DNA of 64,000 nucleotides. Source: Beduini massiliensis (GTDB taxonomy: Bacteria > Bacillota_I > Bacilli_A > Erysipelotrichales > Coprobacillaceae). The notes under the pieces were generated by a model, which worked only from the letters and a program-made list of their open reading frames with translations, ran no database searches and had not been told where the DNA came from. A program made the position numbers and the translations under genes. The stretch covers positions 1 through 64,000 of the forward strand of contig NZ_CDPP01000003.1 in NCBI RefSeq assembly GCF_000829905.1. The letters run 5' to 3'. This document shows positions 37,474 through 46,390 of this stretch, piece after piece; position 1 is the first letter of the stretch, and the number at the start of each line of letters is the position of its first letter.

Positions 37474-38468
37474 TGGCGATTATCCTTGCGATTGAATCAA
37501 GCTGTGATGAAACCGCAGCAGCTATTTTAAAAGATAAAAAAGAATTACTGGCAAATGTTGTCTCCACCCAAATTGCCACTCATAAACTTTATGGAGGAGT
37601 TGTGCCTGAATTAGCCAGTCGTATGCACGTTGAAAATATTTCTTATGTTATTAAAGAAGCATTGGCTAAAGCAGAGGTGACGATGGAGCAAATCGATGCG
37701 ATTGCAGTTACTCGCGGACCGGGATTGATCGGCTCTTTACATGTTGGGATGCAAGCTGCAAAAACGTTAGCTTATGCCTTTGACAAGCCTTTAATTGGGG
37801 TTCATCATATTGCCGGGCATATCTATGCTAATCAGTTAGTCAGTGAATTGAAATTCCCATTGATGGCACTGGTTGTTTCCGGGGGACATACTGAACTTGT
37901 CTACATGCGTGACCATCTTCAGTTTGAGATTATCGGAACAACTTTGGATGATGCTATTGGAGAAGCCTATGATAAGGTTGGCCGTGTCATTCATGTGCCG
38001 TATCCGGGCGGACCGGAAATTGATCGTTTAGCTAAACATGGCAAGCCGATTTATCCATTGCCTAGACCATTAGATGACGATACCTATAATTTTTCTTACA
38101 GCGGATTAAAGTCAGCGGTAATCAATCTGGTACATAAAATGGATCAGCGCCATGAAGAAGTGAACAAAGAAGATTTATCATGTTCTTTTCAAGAAGCGGC
38201 ACTGGGAATATTAGTCAGTAAGACATTACGTGCCGCCAAGGCTTATGATGTTAAACAGGTCATTGTTGCCGGTGGGGTAAGTGCTAACTCTAAATTAAGA
38301 GCCGATTTGACCACGGCTTTTGAAAAAGAACCTATTGAACTTATTTTGCCGCCATTATGGTGCTGTACGGATAACGCTGCCATGATCGCTATGGCAGGAA
38401 GCTATATGTACGATCAAAAGTGCTTTGCAGACCTAAAGCTGAGTGCAAGACCAAGTTTGGTGTTGTAA
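37473..38468 (+). CDS. tsaD: tRNA threonylcarbamoyltransferase TsaD
   Basis: This 331-residue ASKHA metalloenzyme transfers threonylcarbamoyl to tRNA A37. The features are AIESSCDETAAAIL at the N-terminus, GPGLIGSLHVGMQAAK near 82, the metal-binding pair in HHIAGHIYAN near 111, VSGGHTELVYM near 134, VAGGVSANSKLR near 268 and CTDNAAMIA near 300. The length is standard. It overlaps rimI by one base. Confidence 0.96.
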   Translation: MAIILAIESSCDETAAAILKDKKELLANVVSTQIATHKLYGGVVPELASRMHVENISYVIKEALAKAEVTMEQIDAIAVTRGPGLIGSLHVGMQAAKTLAYAFDKPLIGVHHIAGHIYANQLVSELKFPLMALVVSGGHTELVYMRDHLQFEIIGTTLDDAIGEAYDKVGRVIHVPYPGGPEIDRLAKHGKPIYPLPRPLDDDTYNFSYSGLKSAVINLVHKMDQRHEEVNKEDLSCSFQEAALGILVSKTLRAAKAYDVKQVIVAGGVSANSKLRADLTTAFEKEPIELILPPLWCCTDNAAMIAMAGSYMYDQKCFADLKLSARPSLVL

Positions 38469-38512
38469 GAACTATAGAATTTAGGTAAAATAGAGGAAGA
38501 AAGGATGATTTG

Positions 38513-39166
38513 ATGGATAAAAAAATGCCAAAAATATCGAAAGCCACCATGTCAAGATATCCTATTTATCTAAAAGCACTGCGTAAAATGCAGCATGAAG
38601 GAAAAGAAGTGTTTCTATCAAGTGAACTTTATGAAGCCACAGGGATTCAAGATACAACGATCCGACGTGATTTTACGTATCTCTCTAAAACAGAGAATTT
38701 AGGACGCCGAGGAAAAGGGTATGATGTCAAGCATTTGATCGATATCTTTAACGAAGTGTTAGGATTAGGATTACATGAACCTATTATCTTAATAGGGGTA
38801 GGAAATTTAGGAAGTGCCATTTTAAAGTATAATCGCTGGCAGTACACAGTGGGACAAATTGTATGTGCTTTTGATTTAGATCCAAATAAAATGGGAGAAA
38901 GATTCGGAGTAAAACTTTATAATATTGATGATTTGGAAGGAAACTTCCCTAAAGGATGTAAAATTGCGATCTTGGCAATTTCACAAAATGTACAAGAAAC
39001 AGTCAATCGTTTGATGGATTTGGGAATTAAAGGAATCGTTGATTTCACACATACACATTTTACTGTGCGTCCCGGAGTTGAGGTGCAAACAGTGGATGTG
39101 GTTGTCGCTATTCAGGAATTAGCAATCAAAATGCATCTAAACGATGAAGCAGAAGAGGAATTGTAA
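38513..39166 (+). CDS. rex: Redox-sensing repressor Rex
   Basis: This 217-residue repressor has an N-terminal winged HTH (SRYPIYLKALRKM, then TTIRRDFTYLS, with the GRRGKGYDV wing) and a Rossmann domain with GVGNLGSAI near 95. That domain reads the NADH/NAD+ ratio and controls fermentation genes. ATG 38513 was chosen over TTG 38510. It follows tsaD after 44 bases and probably shares the operon. No obvious Rex site was found elsewhere in the window, including at ackA. Confidence 0.95.
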   Translation: MDKKMPKISKATMSRYPIYLKALRKMQHEGKEVFLSSELYEATGIQDTTIRRDFTYLSKTENLGRRGKGYDVKHLIDIFNEVLGLGLHEPIILIGVGNLGSAILKYNRWQYTVGQIVCAFDLDPNKMGERFGVKLYNIDDLEGNFPKGCKIAILAISQNVQETVNRLMDLGIKGIVDFTHTHFTVRPGVEVQTVDVVVAIQELAIKMHLNDEAEEEL

Positions 39167-39174
39167 AAAAAGTA

Positions 39175-39203
39175 TTGATAAATATTTAGGAAGATGGTAA
39201 TAA
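39175..39203 (+). promoter_or_regulatory. Promoter of asnS T-box unit
   Basis: TTGATA (39175-39180), 17 bases, then TAATAA (39198-39203); an alternative -10 TAATAT begins at 39201. Confidence 0.6.
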
Positions 39204-39207
39204 TATA

Positions 39208-39430
39208 GGTACAAGTAATGATTTGAGAGCATACATCAACTTTTATTAAGCGAGTTTTGGATGGTGAAAGCAAAACACTTAGATGCTATGTAACACTCAA
39301 TGAACTAGGTAGGAGAAATGTGAGTAGACTATCTCGCTTAGCGGCGTTAAAGCTTAGAGAGCATCTTATTCAAAGATGAAGTAAGGATGGTACCGCGCTT
39401 AGTCGTTCCTTTTTAGGAGCGACTTTTTTA
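39208..39430 (+). promoter_or_regulatory. T-box leader of asnS (Asn specifier AAC)
   Basis: The T-box sequence aaggatggtaccgcg lies at 39383-39397 and a terminator agtcgttcct/aggagcgact plus T6 at 39401-39429. The stem I base pairs ttgag with ctcaa (39296-39300). Directly before that strand is AAC (39292-39294) plus A, the expected specifier place, reading asparagine. Uncharged tRNA-Asn should stabilise the antiterminator and switch asnS on. Confidence 0.93.
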
Positions 39431-39451
39431 TTTACAAAGGAGGAAGAAACC

Positions 39452-40837
39452 ATGTTTGAGTTTGAAACAATCAGAGAGTTATATGAAATGGTCATTTCAG
39501 GAAATATCGTAGAAAGTGAATCATTGGAATACGTTGAAATCGAAGGATGGGTACGTACAAATCGTGATAATGGGAAAGTAGGATTTATTGCATTAAATGA
39601 TGGAACATATTTTAAAAATGCACAAATTGTTTATTTAGAAGAAAGTTTAAAAAACTTTGATGAAATTAAAAAAGTAAAAACCGGAGCAGCTTTAAAAGTT
39701 TTAGGTAAATTCAAGCTGACACCGGACGCAAAACAACCATTCGAAATCGAAGCTACTGAAATCACGATCGAAGGAGATTGTGATGAAGATTATCCGCTGC
39801 AAAAGAAACGCCATAGTATGGAGTATTTAAGAGAGATGCCACATTTAAGACCTCGTACCAATACATTTATGGCTGTGTTTAGAATCCGTTCATTACTTGC
39901 AATGGCAATCCACGAATTTTTCCAAGATCAAGGATTTGTCTATATTCACGCTCCAATTATTACCGGAAACGATGCTGAAGGAGCAGGAGAAACTTTCACC
40001 GTGACAACTCGAAATGATGGTAACTATGAAGATGATTTCTTTGGAAAGAAAGCCTCTTTAACAGTTTCAGGACAATTACATGTCGAATCTTTTGCCTTAG
40101 CATTTAGAGATGTTTATACATTCGGACCAACTTTCAGAGCAGAAATCTCTAATACCAGCCGCCATGCCAGTGAATTCTGGATGATTGAACCGGAAATTGC
40201 GTTTGCTGATTTGGATGATGATATGGATCTTATTGAAGATATGGTAAAATATTGTATTCAATATGTATTGGACAACGGAGCCGCAGAAATGGAATTCTTA
40301 AACCAATTTATCGATAAGACATTATTGGATCGCTTGACCCATGTTTTAAACTCTGAATTTAAACGTTTAAGCTATAGTGATGCAGTAGATATTTTAATTA
40401 AATCTGGTAAGAAATTTGAATATCCAGTAGAATGGGGAATTGATCTTGCCAGTGAACATGAAGTATATTTATGCAGTGAAGTTGTTAAAGGTCCGGTATT
40501 CTTAAAAGATTATCCAAAAGATATCAAAGCTTTCTATATGCGTGTCAACGATGATGGAAAGACAGTGGCGGCAGCGGATTTATTAGTTCCGGGTATCGGA
40601 GAATTAGTTGGCGGAAGTCAAAGAGAAGAACGCTACGACGTTTTAGCTGCACGTATGGATGAAATGGGTGTAGATCAGGAATCATTACAATGGTATATGG
40701 ATTTAAGAAGATACGGTGGGGTTAAACATGCCGGATTCGGATTAGGGTTTGAACGTTTAGTGATGTATATTACCGGAGTTCAAAACATTCGTGATGTACT
40801 GCCTTATCCACGTACACCAAGAAACTTAAAATTCTAA
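39452..40837 (+). CDS. asnS: Asparaginyl-tRNA synthetase
   Basis: This 461-residue class IIb enzyme charges tRNA-Asn. The N-terminal OB fold binds the anticodon ([20 protein letters not shown]). The catalytic core has motif 1 near [16 protein letters not shown], motif 2 [17 protein letters not shown] near 230 and motif 3 [15 protein letters not shown] near 430. An aaggagga site precedes the start. It is controlled by the T-box upstream and ends in a terminator. Confidence 0.96.
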   Translation: MFEFETIRELYEMVISGNIVESESLEYVEIEGWVRTNRDNGKVGFIALNDGTYFKNAQIVYLEESLKNFDEIKKVKTGAALKVLGKFKLTPDAKQPFEIEATEITIEGDCDEDYPLQKKRHSMEYLREMPHLRPRTNTFMAVFRIRSLLAMAIHEFFQDQGFVYIHAPIITGNDAEGAGETFTVTTRNDGNYEDDFFGKKASLTVSGQLHVESFALAFRDVYTFGPTFRAEISNTSRHASEFWMIEPEIAFADLDDDMDLIEDMVKYCIQYVLDNGAAEMEFLNQFIDKTLLDRLTHVLNSEFKRLSYSDAVDILIKSGKKFEYPVEWGIDLASEHEVYLCSEVVKGPVFLKDYPKDIKAFYMRVNDDGKTVAAADLLVPGIGELVGGSQREERYDVLAARMDEMGVDQESLQWYMDLRRYGGVKHAGFGLGFERLVMYITGVQNIRDVLPYPRTPRNLKF

Positions 40838-40866
40838 GCGGTTCATTTTAAATGACCGCTTTTTTT
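40837..40866 (+). terminator. Terminator after asnS
   Basis: The stem agcggttcatt/aatgaccgct, with a short loop, is followed by a T run. Confidence 0.85.
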
Positions 40867-40880
40867 AAAAGGAGAAGAGG

Positions 40881-41561
40881 ATGAAAATCGGAATTATAAC
40901 CGCTTTAACTATTGAAGCAATCGATTATATTAAACACTTTGGGTTAGTTGAACAAAGTGATAACCATGGATTAAAGATTTATTTTGGATACTATAAAAAA
41001 TATGAAATTTATCTTGCAATCACAAGTTGTGGTAAAGTCAATGCTGCTTACTGTACAAAACATTTGATTGATACGAAGCAGCCTCAGTGCATTCTCCACA
41101 GCGGGATTGCCGGAGGAATTGGAAACAATATACATCCCCTGGATCTTGTTGTTGCAAAAGAGGTAACTTATCATGATGTTGATCCCCAGCAAATGATTGA
41201 ATTTCCGCCCTATTTAAGCGTTTTTCAATGTGATAAGGGATTAGTGGATAAAACCTTGAAACATATCGAAACAATGGGAATTACTGCCAAAACGGGACGT
41301 ATTATAAGCGGAGACAGTTTTATTGCTGATGAAGCAAAAGCCAATCTTTTGGCAAAAACTTATCAGGCAGAAATGGTTGATATGGAAAGTGCGGCGATCG
41401 GACAAGTATGTCAATTAGAAGATATTCCGTTATTAATTATTCGTTGTGCCAGTGATGAAGCAGGAAATGAAGCTGTTGACACTTATGAAGAAAACGAAGA
41501 AAAAGCCTCAAGTCAGGCTGCACAGGTTATTTTATCTTTGTTAGATAATGAATTGTTATAA
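40881..41561 (+). CDS. mtnN: 5'-methylthioadenosine/S-adenosylhomocysteine nucleosidase
   Basis: This 226-residue enzyme splits MTA and SAH to adenine and the thio-ribose, recycling the products of SAM-dependent reactions. It begins MKIGIITALTIEAIDYI (Glu acid near residue 12) and has HSGIAGGIG near 75, ISGDSFIADEA near 140, and VDMESAAIGQVC with the catalytic Asp in RCASDEAGNEA near 197. The ribosome site aaaaggagaagagg precedes the start. It is monocistronic with a terminator. Confidence 0.92.
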   Translation: MKIGIITALTIEAIDYIKHFGLVEQSDNHGLKIYFGYYKKYEIYLAITSCGKVNAAYCTKHLIDTKQPQCILHSGIAGGIGNNIHPLDLVVAKEVTYHDVDPQQMIEFPPYLSVFQCDKGLVDKTLKHIETMGITAKTGRIISGDSFIADEAKANLLAKTYQAEMVDMESAAIGQVCQLEDIPLLIIRCASDEAGNEAVDTYEENEEKASSQAAQVILSLLDNELL

Positions 41562-41567
41562 AGATTT

Positions 41568-41590
41568 AAGCACAGCAATGTGCTTTTTTA
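41568..41590 (+). terminator. Terminator after mtnN
   Basis: The stem aagcaca/tgtgctt with a four-base loop is followed by T residues. Confidence 0.82.
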
Positions 41591-41682
41591 GTGTGTAAAC
41601 GTATGATAAAACATAAATTACTGGCAGTTTATATTAAAATACGCTAAAATTTAAGTAGATTGAATATAAAGGAGAGCAGATC

Positions 41683-43287
41683 ATGAAAACAATTTATATC
41701 AATGGAGAGGTCTATACCGTTACTCAAGGTTTCTGTGAAGCCTTTGTCGTACAGGATGATCAATTCCTTTACGCTGGAACTAATGAAGAAGCTTTGCGTC
41801 ATGCTGATGAAGCCTCAGCCGTTATTGATCTTAAAAATAAATTTGTCACTGCAGGATTTAATGACAGTCATATGCATGTTTTGAATTTTGGATATACATT
41901 GAATATGGCAAACTTAGCCAATGCGACTACATCGCTTAGTGACGTATTAGAATGTTTAAAGACTTATATTGAAAAGAACCATATTCCTGAAGGCAACTGG
42001 GTGAAAGGGAGAGGGTGGAATCATGATTTCTTTAGTGATGTTCATCGTTTTCCCACTCGCTATGATCTTGATTTAGTGTCTACACAACACCCTATTTTAA
42101 TCACTCGTGCCTGTGGTCATGTTTTAGTATGCAATTCAAAAGCAATTGAACTTTTAGGATTAACACCAGATATGGAACCTGTTGTTGGAGGAGAGTTTGA
42201 AGTCGTTGATAATCAGTTGAATGGTGTGTTTAAAGAAAATGCTTTAAATCTTATTTACAGTAAAGTACCACAACCTACAGTAGAAGAAATAAAAACAATG
42301 CTTGTTAAAGCGTTTCATGCATTGAACACATATGGCATTACATCTGCACAATCCGATGATTTAATTGTTTTTGAAAACTATAAAGATATTCTTCAGGCAT
42401 TTAAAGAATTAGATGAAGAAAACAAGATGACAATAAAACTTTATGAACAATCCCATTTTACTAAACTTGACACCTTAAAAGAATTTTTAAATGACGGCTA
42501 TAATACCGGAATAGGGACAGAATACTTCAAAATTGGTCCATTAAAGCTGATGGCTGACGGTTCCTTAGGTGCTAGGACTGCCTTAATGTCTGTTCCTTAT
42601 GCAGATGATCCCTCACGTACCGGAGTTCAGGTATTTACTCAAGATGAATTAAATGAAATGGTAGATTATGCATCAAGTCATGGAATGCAGGTTGCCATCC
42701 ATTCAATTGGAGATAAATCAGCAGATATGATTATTGAAGCATATGAAAGAACTTTGACAAGACATCCGCGAACAGATCATCGTCATGGTATTGTTCATTG
42801 TCAAATTACTCGACCTGATATTTTAGATAAATTTAAAGAATTGGAACTTCAGGCGTATATACAATCCATCTTCTTAGATTACGATATTATGATCGTAGAA
42901 GATCGTGTAGGACATGAACGTGCACAAACAAGCTATGCATTCAAAACGTTATTTGATGTCAGTCATGCTTCAAACGGTTCAGATTGTCCGGTAGAACTGC
43001 CTGACGTGTTAAAAGGGATGCAGTGTGCTGTTACTCGTTGTTCAACTCATGGACAAGGGCCTTATATTCCCGATCAAGCTTTGAATGTCGAAGAAGCAAT
43101 ACAATCTTTCACAATTCATGGAGCCTATGCCTCTTTTGAAGAAAATTTAAAAGGGTCAATAGAAGCCGGAAAAGCAGCTGATTTCGTTGTTTTAGAACAG
43201 TCTCCATTTAAGACAGATGCTTTTAAAATTAAAGATATAAAAGTACTTGCAACTTATCTGAATGGACGTTGTATATACAAGAGTTAA
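41683..43287 (+). CDS. YtcJ-like amidohydrolase
   Basis: This 534-residue metal-dependent hydrolase is of the amidohydrolase-3 group. The HxH metal site is in FNDSHMHVLN near 65. Further segments are KGRGWNHDFF near 107, RACGHVLVCNSKA near 143, ADGSLGARTALMS near 290, HSIGDKSADMI near 345, HCQITRPDI near 370 and GSDCPVELPDV near 430. Such enzymes cleave C-N bonds in amides or cyclic compounds; the substrate is unknown. An aaaggagag site precedes the start. Confidence 0.88.
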   Translation: MKTIYINGEVYTVTQGFCEAFVVQDDQFLYAGTNEEALRHADEASAVIDLKNKFVTAGFNDSHMHVLNFGYTLNMANLANATTSLSDVLECLKTYIEKNHIPEGNWVKGRGWNHDFFSDVHRFPTRYDLDLVSTQHPILITRACGHVLVCNSKAIELLGLTPDMEPVVGGEFEVVDNQLNGVFKENALNLIYSKVPQPTVEEIKTMLVKAFHALNTYGITSAQSDDLIVFENYKDILQAFKELDEENKMTIKLYEQSHFTKLDTLKEFLNDGYNTGIGTEYFKIGPLKLMADGSLGARTALMSVPYADDPSRTGVQVFTQDELNEMVDYASSHGMQVAIHSIGDKSADMIIEAYERTLTRHPRTDHRHGIVHCQITRPDILDKFKELELQAYIQSIFLDYDIMIVEDRVGHERAQTSYAFKTLFDVSHASNGSDCPVELPDVLKGMQCAVTRCSTHGQGPYIPDQALNVEEAIQSFTIHGAYASFEENLKGSIEAGKAADFVVLEQSPFKTDAFKIKDIKVLATYLNGRCIYKS

Positions 43288-43313
43288 CCTAAAATAGTTT
43301 CTAAAATATAACC

Positions 43314-43357
43314 AAAATAAGGGGTGAAATGATTTCCAATCATTAACCTCTTATTTT
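43314..43357 (+). terminator. Terminator after amidohydrolase
   Basis: The stem aaaataag/cttatttt encloses a second stem aatgatt/aatcatt and ends in a T-rich stretch. Confidence 0.75.
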
Positions 43358-43422
43358 ATTTGTTGATATTGTTAAACAAAACTTGATCTCATTTAATAGT
43401 TTTTGATTTTATCGTTGCACTT

Positions 43423-43475
43423 TTGTCAAGTTTCTACAATAAGCTATAGATAAATTTTTGGTTATAATATATAAT
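43423..43475 (+). promoter_or_regulatory. Promoter region of exported peptide gene
   Basis: Two overlapping possibilities are visible: TTGTCA (43423-43428) with TATAGA 16 bases on, and tandem TATAAT boxes at 43463 and 43470 without a good -35. A weak -35 would fit an activator-dependent promoter. Confidence 0.5.
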
Positions 43476-43509
43476 CTAGTCGTAAAATTATTTTGAGGAG
43501 GAAAATGAT

Positions 43510-43710
43510 ATGAAGAAATTATTGAGAAATCTAGCAGTCGTAGCTTTAGTATTGGGAGTATGTAGTTTTGATCCTATCCGTGGTATTCCATGTGATCATC
43601 AACATGATGCTGAATGTGGATACAACGAAGAAACAGGAGCAGGATGTACACATACACATGATGACGGTACTATTAAGCCACTTGACAATGGAGAAGGACC
43701 TTTAGGTTAA
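43510..43710 (+). CDS. Exported Cys/His-rich peptide precursor, candidate signal
   Basis: This 66-residue precursor has a basic N-terminus (MKKLLRN), a hydrophobic core to about residue 17 and a likely signal-peptidase site near CSF (18-20). The mature part holds two C-x-H-x-H-D units (Cys28-His30-His32-Asp33; Cys46-His48-His50-Asp51), Cys36 in CGY, and the tail TIKPLDNGEGPLG. The unit resembles the CxHxHDxxCGY repeats of large surface proteins, yet here it stands alone. The stop is two bases before an HTH-TPR regulator, which argues for a peptide-receptor pair. A very strong gaggagg site precedes it. A metal-binding role is an alternative. Confidence 0.72.
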   Translation: MKKLLRNLAVVALVLGVCSFDPIRGIPCDHQHDAECGYNEETGAGCTHTHDDGTIKPLDNGEGPLG

Positions 43711-43712
43711 TA

Positions 43713-44951
43713 ATGAGAAATTTAACTTTTAACGAAAGACTCTTAATTATATTTAAAAGAAGAGAGTGTGGATTGACCGTTAGTCAGTTAGCAGATCAAC
43801 TCCATATGAGTAAAAGTAATCTCAGTAGAATAGAGAATGGCAAAATAATGGTTTCTGATGAAAATGAGAAATTATTAGAGGAGCGATTCTCTATTAACTT
43901 TTCATTGGGAGAAAGATATTTAAACGAATACAATGTGGTAGCTGATAGAATCATAAATATGTTGATTTTTTATAAACTTTTTGATGAATATTCTAAGGAT
44001 AAATTAGAATGTACACATAATAATGTGCTTAAGTCAGTTGCATACCCTTATTTTATGTTAATTAGATTATTTGTTTATTCAGTAAAAAATATTGAGCATA
44101 AATTTGTTGGTAAATATTTAGATGTATTTGAAAGGCTGACACCTTATCTTGATGAAAAACATTGTAGATTATTTTATATGTCAAAGGTGAATTTTGAGTA
44201 TTTTAATAAAAATTATGAAGATGCAATATTATTGTGTGACTTTATAGAAGAAAATTATAGCCATGATGAATTGCTAGATTCATATTTATATCATATTAAA
44301 GCCATAACTTATGGATGCCTTGGAAAAAAGATAATGACATTAAAAACGTTGGACGAAGCAATATTTTATTCAATGAAAACAAATAATATTGTTAGAAAAA
44401 TTGCATTAAATATTACAAAAGCAAATTATAAACGTTTAAGAGGTGAGTATAAACAAGCACTGATCATTGATCAGGAAACTATTGAATATAGTGATGGTCA
44501 TAATGTTCATATATATGATTATATTCTAAATAGAAATATTGCTTGGACATATTATTTATTAAAAGATTATGTAAGTGCATTAAAATATTATAGTATTGCT
44601 GAGACATATGATATAGATAATGATTTATGTTTTATGAAAGCACTTTGTAGTTATCGTTTAGGCTTAAGAAAGCAATGTGAGGAATATTTATTGAGGGGAA
44701 GGCGGGCTAAAAATTCAGGAGTATCTTTTCCCTATTTGTTAGATTGGCTTGAACTTATGCTTAATAAGAGATATAGTAAAAAAGCTGAACAGAAATTATT
44801 GTATTGTTTACGAAAATTTAAAGAAACAATGCATATAGACAGTATAAAGAATATTTATATTTTGCTGATTGACCATTATTCTGTTCATCAAGAATGGGAT
44901 AAAGTATCTTTTTATGAAGAAAAATTAACTTTATTATTATCTGATGATTAA
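43713..44951 (+). CDS. RRNPP-like HTH-TPR regulator, copy 1
   Basis: This 412-residue protein has a Cro/C1-type HTH at residues about 5-60 (RRECGLTVSQLADQLHMSK, then LSRIENG). Roughly 330 residues of paired helices follow, with TPR-like units (NYEDAILLCDFIEENYS; DYVSALKYYSIAETYD; KAEQKLLYCLRKF). The layout is that of Rgg/PlcR/PrgX receptors, which bind re-imported peptides. It starts two bases after the peptide gene's stop (taataATG), without its own good ribosome site, so it is translationally coupled. The DNA is clearly AT-richer than the neighbours. Ligand binding is inferred from layout only. Confidence 0.75.
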   Translation: MRNLTFNERLLIIFKRRECGLTVSQLADQLHMSKSNLSRIENGKIMVSDENEKLLEERFSINFSLGERYLNEYNVVADRIINMLIFYKLFDEYSKDKLECTHNNVLKSVAYPYFMLIRLFVYSVKNIEHKFVGKYLDVFERLTPYLDEKHCRLFYMSKVNFEYFNKNYEDAILLCDFIEENYSHDELLDSYLYHIKAITYGCLGKKIMTLKTLDEAIFYSMKTNNIVRKIALNITKANYKRLRGEYKQALIIDQETIEYSDGHNVHIYDYILNRNIAWTYYLLKDYVSALKYYSIAETYDIDNDLCFMKALCSYRLGLRKQCEEYLLRGRRAKNSGVSFPYLLDWLELMLNKRYSKKAEQKLLYCLRKFKETMHIDSIKNIYILLIDHYSVHQEWDKVSFYEEKLTLLLSDD

Positions 44952-45007
44952 GAGTTGCATAAATAATAATTGCAGTTTGTTGTATAGATAAGTTTCTCTA
45001 AATAATA

Positions 45008-45047
45008 TATAATATAACTATATATGAGTTAAACATACTGTATGTTT
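45008..45047 (+). promoter_or_regulatory. TATAAT box and palindromic operator candidate of regulator 2
   Basis: TATAAT (45008-45013) is followed by the perfect 8-1-8 palindrome aaacatac-t-gtatgttt at 45031-45047, with outer gtt/aac extending it imperfectly. Its position after the -10 box fits repression, perhaps by one of the flanking HTH proteins. No copy was seen before the peptide gene. Confidence 0.6.
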
Positions 45048-45103
45048 TAACATTAAATTGTTAAATTATTTGATAATATCAAATATAAAAAAGGAAGAAA
45101 CCA

Positions 45104-46363
45104 ATGAGAACTTTAACTTATAACGAACGAATTTTTATTATATTTAAACGAAGGGAAGCGGGGTTAACCGGCTTAGCATTATCAAATCAAATTTTAATGA
45201 GTAAAAGTAATTTGAGTAGAATCGAAAATGGAATAATAATGGCTTCAGAGGATAATATAAAATTATTGGAAGAGCGTTTCGATATTGATTTATCTTTAGG
45301 TGAGGAGCCATTAAATGACTTTATAGAGTTATCAAAAGAACTGGTATATTTATTGATTTTTTATAGAATATTTGAAGAGTATCCTAAAGAATGGTTTGAA
45401 ACACCGTCTAGTAAGATTGTCAAATCTGTTGCTTATCCAATGTTTATGCTAATCAAATTATTTGTATACTCTGTGAAAAATATTGAAATGGAATTTGTTA
45501 AGAAATATATTAATGTCTTTGAAAAAATAATCAAATATTTTAGTCCTTACTATCAGAAAATATTTTACATATCTAAGATGAACTATTTTTATTTTCTCAA
45601 AAAATACAATGAGGCTTTAGATATTTGTGAATTTATTGAAAGTGAATTTGAACAAAATGATTTAATCGATTCATTTTTATTTCATGTCAAAGCTATTATA
45701 TATGGTTGTTTTGGGAAAACAGAAACAGTAATTAAAACTTTGGATCAAGCTATCGTTTATTCTAATAATTCTAATAATAAGGTTCGTTTAATTGCTTTAT
45801 TTATAACTAAAGCAAACTGTAGACGATTAATGAAAGATTATGAATTGGCTCTTGAACAAGATTTAAACACTTTAGAATATGCCAAAGAACATAATGTACA
45901 TATTTACGATTATATCTTGCTACGCAACATTGCATGGACATATTATCTGATGAATGATTATGAAAATGCAATCAAACGTTATAAGATTGCTGAGAAATTA
46001 GATATTGACGATGATTTATGTTTCATTACAGCTTATTGCTGTTTTAAGCTGGCAATGGATTGTGAAAGTCCTAGTCGCAAACTTGACCTAAGAAATCAAT
46101 GTAAAGAATATTTGGATAAAGGAAGAAGGGCTAAGAATTCTGGTATTGCCTTTCCATACTTAATTGACTGGTTAGAATTAATGTTGAATAAGAAATACAG
46201 TGTTAAAGCTGAACAAAAGCTATTATATTGCTTGAAGAAGCATGAGACAACGATGCATGTTGACAGCAGAAATAATATTTATAAATTTCTGATTGAGCAT
46301 TACGAATATCATCAAGACTATAAAAATGCGGATTATTATCGTAAAAAATTGCAAAATGGGTAG
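45104..46363 (+). CDS. RRNPP-like HTH-TPR regulator, copy 2
   Basis: This 419-residue paralogue of the preceding regulator is collinear throughout. The HTH is RREAGLTGLALSNQILMSK, then LSRIENG, and the C-terminal block GRRAKNSGIAFPYLIDWLE is nearly identical in both copies. The central helices, where ligands would bind, differ more. It has its own aaggaag site, promoter and palindrome, and no peptide gene of its own. The tandem arrangement suggests a duplication followed by divergence of ligand or target. A terminator follows at once. Confidence 0.75.
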   Translation: MRTLTYNERIFIIFKRREAGLTGLALSNQILMSKSNLSRIENGIIMASEDNIKLLEERFDIDLSLGEEPLNDFIELSKELVYLLIFYRIFEEYPKEWFETPSSKIVKSVAYPMFMLIKLFVYSVKNIEMEFVKKYINVFEKIIKYFSPYYQKIFYISKMNYFYFLKKYNEALDICEFIESEFEQNDLIDSFLFHVKAIIYGCFGKTETVIKTLDQAIVYSNNSNNKVRLIALFITKANCRRLMKDYELALEQDLNTLEYAKEHNVHIYDYILLRNIAWTYYLMNDYENAIKRYKIAEKLDIDDDLCFITAYCCFKLAMDCESPSRKLDLRNQCKEYLDKGRRAKNSGIAFPYLIDWLELMLNKKYSVKAEQKLLYCLKKHETTMHVDSRNNIYKFLIEHYEYHQDYKNADYYRKKLQNG

Positions 46364-46364
46364 A

Positions 46365-46390
46365 GGGTATTGAATAGAATACCCTTTTTT
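46365..46390 (+). terminator. Terminator after regulator 2
   Basis: The stem gggtatt/aataccc with a six-base loop is followed by six T residues. Confidence 0.85.

Noticed and set aside
43510-43710. Lipoprotein reading of the small peptide (LGVC as lipobox)
   Set aside because: Val before the Cys does not fit the usual Gly/Ala/Ser at that position; a normal signal-peptidase site is more likely.
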